Assembly: GCA_034401795.1 (NCBI GenBank)
Contig: CM067366.1
Span: forward strand, 81,938,891 to 82,002,890
DNA: 64,000 nucleotides
Reading direction: 5' to 3'
From: Chaetoderma sp. LZ-2023a
Taxonomy: Eukaryota; Mollusca; Caudofoveata; Chaetodermatida; Chaetodermatidae
This document shows, one piece after another, positions 57,525-64,000 of the stretch. The notes under the pieces are model-generated. The model worked only from the letters and a program-made list of their open reading frames with translations. It did no database searches and was not told where the DNA came from. Position numbers and translations under genes: made by a program. Position 1 is the first letter of the stretch. Every line of letters begins with the position of its first letter.

Positions 57525-57612
57525 CTGGTTTCAGGACAACAGACGTCCACAGTATCGGTATGGCAACGACAGCCAAAAGCACCCAGACTACGGTGGTATA
57601 TCGTCGACGCAT
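57525..57612 (-). CDS. MGAT4: MGAT4-type GnT-IV, first coding exon (membrane anchor)
   Basis: Start of a probable alpha-1,3-mannosyl-glycoprotein 4-beta-N-acetylglucosaminyltransferase, the medial-Golgi enzyme that adds a beta-1,4 GlcNAc branch to N-glycans. Seen: ATG at 57612, then 29 codons giving a basic tail (MRRRYTT) and a hydrophobic stretch (residues about 8-27, VVWVLLAVVAIPILW), a type II signal anchor. The exon ends AAACCAG followed by gtacgg, a good donor, leaving one base (phase 1). Known family: vertebrate MGAT4A/B begin MRLRNGT and run straight into a membrane segment. The leftover G joins the AT that opens the exon at 12880 to make an Asp codon, so phase supports the link. By itself the exon is too short to name; the call rests on exons 2 and 3. 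A short upstream ATG frame (MAAEAGC then stop) precedes the start. Confidence 0.72.
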
Positions 57613-57793
57613 CGGCTTGTGTTACTGCACCACCTAGCAACCAGCCTCCGCCGCCATCGTTGTTCCGTTGTAAGTAGTTCAAAGCAGCGGGTGAGGTCAA
57701 TTGTTGCTGCTGTTATACTTGAAGTGCTGCACCATTCTGTCCTGATTGTCAAGTGACTCACATCTTGCAATGAACTGTCACATCTTATCAATC
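57613..57793 (-). other. Probable 5' UTR part of the MGAT4-type first coding exon
   Basis: Upstream of the ATG on the minus strand, sequence without interspersed repeats continues to 57793. There a T-rich tract ending ttcag precedes GATTGATAAG, a plausible acceptor. If used, this is untranslated leader joined to a non-coding exon further right, which I did not identify. If it is not used, transcription starts nearer. Several stops occur in all frames before the ATG, so the start at 57612 is the first long-lived one. Confidence 0.4.
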
Positions 57794-57914
57794 CTGAACA
57801 TACAAAATACTAACATTACATTACAGCTCAGAAATAAGGTAAGATGTTTCTAAAACAAAATAAAAAGTACTGTTGAGTATTTTAAACATATTTGGATAGC
57901 CTTCCAATCCAATG

Positions 57915-58270
57915 GACCTATCCAGTTTTAGCTATGGCCCCCCCCCCACCCCACCCCCCTCTCTCTATCAAAGCTCCATCCACACATCGTCCTTGTTGGG
58001 ATCGATCGATCTCTGAACTCCCTGACTATCAAATTCTAGAAAACTATACAGGTAAGCTATTAAATATTTTGAAACTAATCTGACTACTAATTTGACTGGG
58101 ACCTGTTGCTGCCATAGGTGCTCAATCAGATTAGAATCAAAATATTCGACAGAATGTTTATTAAATGGTAAGGACATACAATTAGTACAATGTGCCAGAC
58201 TATATAGTTATTCATGACATCATACTACACGTCACGTGGTTGCTTATGATGTCATATGACATCATATTTA
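57915..58270. repeat. Composite C-B repeat, copy 3
   Basis: 'ccagttttagctatggcccc', 'gatcgatcgatctctgaac', family B part 58053-58152, then 'gacatcatactacacgtc' and 'atgacatcat'. It lies just upstream (5') of the MGAT4-type leader. Confidence 0.7.
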
Positions 58271-58439
58271 TAGATGGATAAACCGGGAAAGGTCCATTAT
58301 GTTCCAAAGATTCAACAGAATATTTCTTACTAATAGGTTTCTGTTTTTGTTTCGGAAACATTTAGCTTATTTGTACTGTAGTTAAAGCGATGCAAATCTC
58401 ATCTCAAATGTTATACTGCACCGAAAGATTATTGTATAT

Positions 58440-59010
58440 CGATTCCATATCATTCATATTTCGTCACATTCCAGTCACTCTATCACAATTATCTGCTTTG
58501 TAATATCGCCTAAATGTTAAACAGTGAGCGACACCATTTTGTCTCCTCAAGCGATAGTGTTTGATGTCATGTAAGTGCCAATGCATTACATTCTTTACCA
58601 TGTAATATTCATTTCCGTTAATATTTTGAAACCAATTTGACTGGAAGTTTTTGCTGCCTATGGCAGCACAACTTCCAGTCAAATTAGTTTTAAAATAGTC
58701 AATAGCTTATCTGTATCATTGCTTTTATAACACCTTGCCAAACTATAGCTGGCCGCCTCTATGACTGAGTGTATATACCGAGGTGGAAAAGCTAGGATTT
58801 TTCTGCTTGGTTGAAAAGCAAATAATGACAGCCAGTATAGGCTGTACAAATGTCACAACATTTAGATACTAAAGCCTGAGTATCTTTCTTTAGCCGCATG
58901 ATAAAAAGCTTAAAACTACCTGCATAGTTTATGAGTGGCATATTAGATCACCTGCATAGCTTTCTAGAGATGAGGTTAGTTATCCTTTATTAAGAAATGT
59001 CTGGTTGATT
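58440..59010 (-). repeat. Family N element, copy 2, inverted
   Basis: Unbroken copy of about 570 bases, opposite to 54790-57135. It includes a near-perfect family B hairpin at 58618-58710 (tgactggaagtttttgctgc / gcagcacaacttccagtca). Confidence 0.75.
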
Positions 59011-59130
59011 ATTTTGGATTGCAAGACATCGCTGCCTTAGATAATTATGTTTCAAAATACTCAACAGTACATTTTAGTTTGCTTTGGAACCATCTTAAGT
59101 TATTTCTGAGCTGTACTGTATATAGTTTTT

Positions 59131-59336
59131 AGTCATCAAAATTGGTCAAGAAAATATTCTCAGCGAATGTCCATATGCAGGCCATGTTAGAATGCTATTT
59201 TTGTACAATTTTCCACTGGAATAGCTGGCTCGGTCATAGAGCCAGACAGTCCAGTGACAAATCTCAAAATAGCCTTCTTGGCCTAGCGGCACATGGACAT
59301 TTCTCAAGATTGCTGCAGGCTTGACCACTGGTTAAA
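59131..59336. repeat. MITE family A copy
   Basis: 'ccactggaatagctggctcg' / 'agagccagacagtccagtg'; right end gaccactggttaaag. Confidence 0.7.
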
Positions 59337-59339
59337 GCT

Positions 59340-60010
59340 GGCATGATATTTTTAAATAGTCAATGTTAACGCCTACCTGTAACATTATAGTATTATCAAT
59401 AAATTTTAATTTTCCTTAACTCTGTTATGGGACCGGTTATTGATTTTTTAACTAAGATCTGCACAACTGTTCTGGCCCGCTCTGTAAAGATTCTCTCAAA
59501 TACACCGAGGTATCGGTATAGCAGGTCTAACAGGTGGGCACTATACGTCAATATGGACCTGTAATAACACAGCTGTTATCTGGATATTGGTTAGCTATCA
59601 TTAGTGCACACGCCAAAGCACACTGGCTGACTTAGATCTCCGTTCTGTATGGAGCGAATCCTTTATTATAAAACACCAGGAATGCTAAGCAGTTCTTGTT
59701 TGAAGAATCAATACCTAGCCTCATAACAGAGGTATCGAAAACAGAAAATTATTAATAACATTATGTTACTCATAGAGGTAATCATTGGCTATATTACCAT
59801 AATAATGACAGCTTTAAGACATTATTAAACAGGACTAGAAATTAACAATTTTTAATCGTGTTCCATATGGATCAGTCTACCTGAAAATTCAGATATCTGG
59901 AATTTTGTACTGATCCATACTGTCATCACTGTAGACTCTGTAGTACTGCATAGAATATAAAATTAATTACATGTTCTGAATGCACCATTTACAGCATATT
60001 ATTATGATAT
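59340..60010. other. Unassigned DNA right of the MGAT4-type leader
   Basis: AT-rich. I see no repeat partner, frame or promoter signal I can support. Confidence 0.45.
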
Positions 60011-60014
60011 TTAA

Positions 60015-60223
60015 TCATTTAAGGGGCAAAATATTTTCATGCTTAATGTCCATTTGTAAGCCAAGATAATATTTTAGCAAATTTCTCATTGGAATTACTG
60101 GCTCGTTTATAGTTACTCATTCCAGTGGTAAATTTTCAAAAATATTCTCCTTGCCTGCAAATGGACAGTTCTCAAAACGATAGCAGAGGACATTTTTGGT
60201 CGCTTTGACCGCTAAATGGTTAA
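60015..60223. repeat. MITE family A copy
   Basis: Left arm diverged; right arm 'cattccagtggtaaattttc' and end gctaaatggttaag kept. Confidence 0.7.
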
Positions 60224-60479
60224 GACACCACAGATTATGCTAACTGGTTGATAAAGTAACCCGTAAATCCTGTTTTGAATTGTCTCAAAACTACTCCCGC
60301 TGTTCAAAACATAGTGATCCAGCCAGATCAGTTACTGGCCTAAAGCAGTGATCCATTACTGATCCACAAACAAAACAGGCCTACATATCACAGGATCATT
60401 GGTTAATTTCTAACCCATGTCTGAAAAAACACTTAACTAGACACAAAATGCTCTGATCGGATGGTCTGGTAACTAGCCA

Positions 60480-60740
60480 ATGCGGAACCAGTAAACCGCC
60501 ACCACGGGCCATGCCATGCTTGCTCTATGGATGGCTATATTCACTGCACGCACGACGGCAAGAATGTCTAAGAGACAATTTGCCTTCTCTACGCATGCGC
60601 CGCCCAGCCCCGACTTGGAAAGGTTTTCTTTCACAAGGTAAGACATGACCACGTTCATGTATTGCCAATGACTGTGGACACTTTTAGGTTGTATATATAA
60701 TCTTTGCACGATTTCTTCCTCGAAATAATGGCCATAATCA
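60480..60740. promoter_or_regulatory. CpG-rich, repeat-free patch; possible promoter
   Basis: Locally rich in CG dinucleotides (cgcacgacggc, acgcatgcgccgcc, ccccgac) in an otherwise AT-rich region, with a TATA-like tatatataat near 60695. It could serve the plus-strand candidate at 60564, the upstream end of the minus-strand MGAT4-type gene about 3 kb to the left, or both. Confidence 0.3.
60564..60637 (+). CDS. Candidate first exon of an unidentified plus-strand gene
   Basis: In a CpG-rich patch (60480-60740) an ATG with A at -3 opens 24 codons (MSKRQFAFSTHAPPSPDLE then RFSFT) and reaches a strong donor CACAAG/gtaaga. The patch has an NRF1-like half site (acgcatgcgc at 60590) and lacks the surrounding repeat families, which suits a promoter-proximal exon. 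I do not recognise the peptide, and no second exon is visible before the window ends. The opposite strand is also open here, so this could be chance or a non-coding transcript start. Confidence 0.28.
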
Positions 60741-60838
60741 CAAGTTTCCGGGAATGTTTGGTACCATTACAAAGCCTGACTATTCAGCCTCCTCAAGGTG
60801 ATAACCACGAGTCAAATCAAGAAAAAAGCGACTTCTGA

Positions 60839-60856
60839 ACCCCCCCCCCCCCCCCT
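60839..60856. repeat. C tract
   Basis: Eighteen or so cytosines at the left edge of the family F array. Similar tracts at 12288, 24785, 50084 and 53448 also adjoin repeats. Confidence 0.9.
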
Positions 60857-61955
60857 GCCCATCCAAGAAAATCCAAGATGGGCACCAAAATATTTACCAA
60901 TTAAAATGCTGCATACAAGATCTGAAGCCTGCCACCATAGGGTCCTTCCTTCCATCCAAGTTGAAATCTCCTAAGCAGCTAATGAGTAGTGTTTTAAAGG
61001 AGCCGCTAAATTTGAATAAAATTCAAGATTTTCACCAAAAAATTTACCAATCAAAATTCTGTATACAAGTTCTGAACTAGGGTCCTTCCCGCCAAACTAG
61101 GTTGAAATCTGTCAAGCGGTTAATGAGGAGTAGAGTTTTGACAATTTCTGGTAATATTTGTTTTACAAAATCTAAGATTTTCACCCAAAAAATTGATCAA
61201 TCAAAATTCGGAAAAACCTACTACCATAGAATTCATCTCACCAAATTTGGTTAAAATATGTCAAGCAGCTAAGGAGGAGTAGCATTTTGGCCACTTCTGG
61301 TAGATTTGTCATAAAATCTAAGATTTTCACCCATAAAATTTACCAATCAAAATTCTGTATACAAGTTCTGAATTCTGCCAAGTGGTTAATGAGGAGTAGA
61401 GTTTTGACAACTTCTGGTAATATTTTCTTTACAAAATCTAAGATTTTCACCCAAAAAATTGGTTCTAGAACTTACCACCATAGAATTCAGCTCGACAAAT
61501 TTGGTTAAAATATGTCAAGCAGCTAAGGAGGAGTAGCATTTTGACCATTTCTGGTAGATTTGTCATAAAATATAAGATTTTCACCCAAAGGATTTATCAA
61601 CCAAAATTCTGAATAACAGTTCTAGAGCCTATTACTATAGAATCCATCTAGTAAAATTTGGTTGAAATATGTCAAGCAGCTAAGGAGGAGTAGAATTTTT
61701 AACATTTGACCATTTCTGGTAGATTTGTTATAAAATCTAAGATTTTCACCAAAAAAACTGATCAACCAAAATTCTGAATAACGGTTCTACAGCCTACCAC
61801 TATAGAATCCACTTAGTCAATTCTGTTTGAAATATGTCAAGCAGCTACGGAGGAGTAGCATTTTGACAAGTTCCGGTACATTTTTAATAAAATCTAGAAT
61901 TTCACCCAAAAAATTGATAAATCAAAATTCTGAATAGAAGTTCTAGAGCCTACCC
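60857..61955. repeat. Family F array, about seven 150-base units
   Basis: Landmarks 'gtcaagcagcta.ggaggagt', 'aaatctaagattttcaccc' and 'aaattgatcaatcaaaattc' recur. The last three to four units are most alike. It passes directly into family L at 61955. Confidence 0.85.
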
Positions 61956-62360
61956 ATGTTAAATTACCATGGTTCTTGACCATGGTAGTCCATGGTTTGA
62001 CCATGGTCGAAACATAGTCGACCATGGATGGTAAATGGCATTATGGTCAAACCATGGTCGACCATGGCCATATATTATAATACAAAAGAATTTGCTCAGT
62101 CACAGGTGGTTCGAACATAGTCGACAATGGTCAAACTTAATAGTTTTGTCCATATTTGGACCATGATAGACTATGGTCTATACATGTAGCTCGAACATGG
62201 TCAGACGATGGTCGACCATGCTTTGGAATAGTATATTTAACATGTAAATATGTATTTAATGCCAGCAGAGCATGTTTTATGTCCATATGCCATTATGTCA
62301 GCAATCCAAGTTCACTTATGTAAAAAAAAGTGAACGTGTGCCAGAGTGAGCCTACAATAT
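61955..62360. repeat. CCATGG-rich repeat (family L), copy 2
   Basis: 'catggtttgaccatggtcg', 'gaccatggatggtaaatgg', later 'atgtatttaatgcc' and 'gcctacaatattg', in the same order as at 28690. Confidence 0.7.
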
Positions 62361-62775
62361 TGTAAACACAGGTCATGAGCTACGGTAATAGTCATGAAGA
62401 TATATAATAATGATGAAGATTTCTGCATATGAATGACTATGAAAATCTTGCATTGGCATTATTTGAGAAAAGATTAATATATTCAGGTTTTATATTATTA
62501 TGTTTCTATGCATATGGTATTTACTATTTAAATGTCAATACATGTATTAATGATGATTACATAATTTATAGGTAATTGAACAAGACTGTGTCGCTCACCT
62601 GGAACATTTACAACTCAACTAATCTTTATGGAGTTTTACATCAATCAGTGCCACTTCCAATGACTTTCAGTCAAATGGTTGATTTTGCAAAGGTGCTTTT
62701 GAACAATATTTAAGCAAAAATAGAAGACATCAGTACTAACAACAGAAATTGATGACATGCAGTCAAACTTGTATT
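62360..62775. other. AT-rich spacer with 'tgtgtcgctcacctgg' edge
   Basis: The motif near 62587 is the same left edge as at 462 ('cctgtgtcgctcacctgg'). It suggests that the satellite that follows lies inside a similar element. Confidence 0.5.
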
Positions 62776-63940
62776 AAGACACCCCTCAAGTGAGAATCAG
62801 AAGACAGCCTCTTATGTATTAAGACACCACTCAAGTGAGAATCAGAAGACAGCCTCTTATGTATTAAGACACCACTCAAGTGAGAATCAGAAGACAGCCT
62901 CTTATGTATTAAGACACCACTCAAGTGAGAATCAGAAGACAGCCTCTTATGTATTAAGACACCACTCAAGTGAGAATCAGAAGACAGCCTCTTATGTATT
63001 AAGACACCACTCAAGTGAGAATCAGAAGACAGCCTCTTATGTATTAAGACACCACTCAAGTGAGAATCAGAAGACAGCCTCTTATGTATTAAGACACCAC
63101 TCAAGTGAGAATCAGAAGACAGCCTCTTATGTATTAAGACACCACTCAAGTGAGAATCAGAAGACAGCCTCTTATGTATTAAGACACCACTCAAGTGAGA
63201 ATCAGAAGACAGCCTCTTATGTATTAAGACACCACTCAAGTGAGAATCAGAAGACAGCCTCTTATGTATTAAGACACCACTCAAGTGAGAATCAGAAGAC
63301 AGCCTCTTATGTATTAAGACACCACTCAAGTGAGAATCAGAAGACAGCCTCTTATGTATTAAGACACCACTCAAGTGAGAATCAGAAGACAGCCTCTTAT
63401 GTATTAAGACACCACTCAAGTGAGAATCAGAAGACAGCCTCTTATGTATTAAGACACCACTCAAGTGAGAATCAGAAGACAGCCTCTTATGTATTAAGAC
63501 ACCACTCAAGTGAGAATCAGAAGACAGCCTCTTATGTATTAAGACACCACTCAAGTGAGAATCAGAAGACAGCCTCTTATGTATTAAGACACCACTCAAG
63601 TGAGAATCAGAAGACAGCCTCTTATGTATTAAGACACCACTCAAGTGAGAATCAGAAGACAGCCTCTTATGTATTAAGACACCACTCAAGTGAGAATCAG
63701 AAGACAGCCTCTTATGTATTAAGACACCACTCAAGTGAGAATCAGAAGACAGCCTCTTATGTATTAAGACACCACTCAAGTGAGAATCAGAAGACAGCCT
63801 CTTATGTATTAAGACACCCCTCAAGTGAGAATCAGAAGACAGCCTCTTATGTATTAAGACACCACTCAAGTGAGAATCAGAAGACAGCCTCTTATGTATT
63901 AAGACACCACTCAAGTGAGAATCAGAAGACAGCCTCTTAT
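62775..63940. repeat. 45-base satellite, about 25 near-identical copies
   Basis: Unit: tattaagacaccactcaagt + gagaatcagaagacagcctc + ttatg. The only variants I see are 'cccctcaag' units near 62783 and 63817. Because 45 is a multiple of three and the unit has no stop in one minus frame, the minus strand encodes a 15-residue repeat (LSGVLIHKRLSSDSH) for 383 codons. No start context, splice site or conserved flank supports a gene. Confidence 0.97.
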
Positions 63941-63955
63941 GGTAACTGGTTTCCT

Positions 63956-64000
63956 AACCCTTTAATGCTCATGATTTTTCAGTAAAACAAAACTTTCAGG
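63956..64000. repeat. Left end of another MITE family A copy, cut by the window
   Basis: cctaaccctttaatgctcat resembles the left ends of the other copies. Confidence 0.5.

Noticed and set aside
57452-57791. Two minus-strand frames of 67 and 82 codons overlapping the first coding exon
   Set aside because: Neither begins with ATG, and they run through the donor or stop in the leader. The 29-codon frame with the membrane anchor fits the gene better.
60473-60709. A 78-codon minus-strand frame opposite the candidate exon at 60564
   Set aside because: No recognisable domain and no useful splice sites; probably open because the patch is CG-rich and stop-poor.
62763-63914. A 383-codon minus-strand frame encoding a perfect 15-residue repeat
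   Set aside because: It follows from a 45-base satellite without stop codons. No splice sites, signal peptide or flanking conserved coding sequence support a gene.

Overview
The window looks like a repeat-rich stretch of an invertebrate genome, most probably a marine mollusc of the bivalve type. I infer this from the many foldback MITEs, the degenerate arrays with 'ggtcactgtgaccttgac' and 'ccaggtgagct' motifs, the DIRS-type retrotransposons and an animal Golgi glycosyltransferase gene. There are no bacterial operons, rRNA genes or CRISPR arrays, and I found no tRNA gene.

The one host gene I can name runs on the minus strand across almost the whole window. It is an MGAT4-type N-acetylglucosaminyltransferase (GnT-IV). 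The first coding exon (57525-57612) encodes a short basic tail and a membrane anchor. Exon 2 (12706-12880) encodes a coiled-coil stem. Exon 3 (11372-11556) encodes the stem-to-catalytic junction. Exon phases agree, and intron 1 is about 44.6 kb. The catalytic exons must lie to the left of the window. A possible plus-strand first exon of another gene sits at 60564-60637 in a CpG-rich patch.

Nearly everything else is mobile or repetitive DNA. Four DIRS (tyrosine-recombinase) retroelements are present, all with coding strand minus: 2760-9968 (looks close to whole, young), 15504-23694 (nearly whole, young, with a probable solo LTR inside), 35833-44519 (old, decayed, with a Tc1 transposon inside) and a fragment from 50080. 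Their terminal inverted repeats and internal complementary regions are clearly visible. DNA elements include the Tc1 copy (40665-42304), a hAT-like MITE with an 8-bp duplication (55903-56956), about 25 copies of a TTAA-flanked piggyBac-like foldback MITE, and several other foldback families.

Layout: 1-2759 degenerate arrays; 2760-9968 DIRS-1; 9969-11330 foldback repeats; 11372-12880 MGAT4 exons 3 and 2; 12881-15503 repeats; 15504-23694 DIRS-2; 23695-35832 dense MITEs and small arrays; 35833-44519 DIRS-3 with Tc1; 44690-49855 a 5.2-kb minisatellite; 49930-52400 a 150-bp array carrying the DIRS-4 fragment; 52400-60240 foldback repeats around MGAT4 exon 1; 60480-60740 CpG-rich patch; 60855-62350 arrays; 62775-63940 a very homogeneous 45-bp satellite. 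All exon calls are by eye from splice sites, phase and remembered protein families; no search was run.
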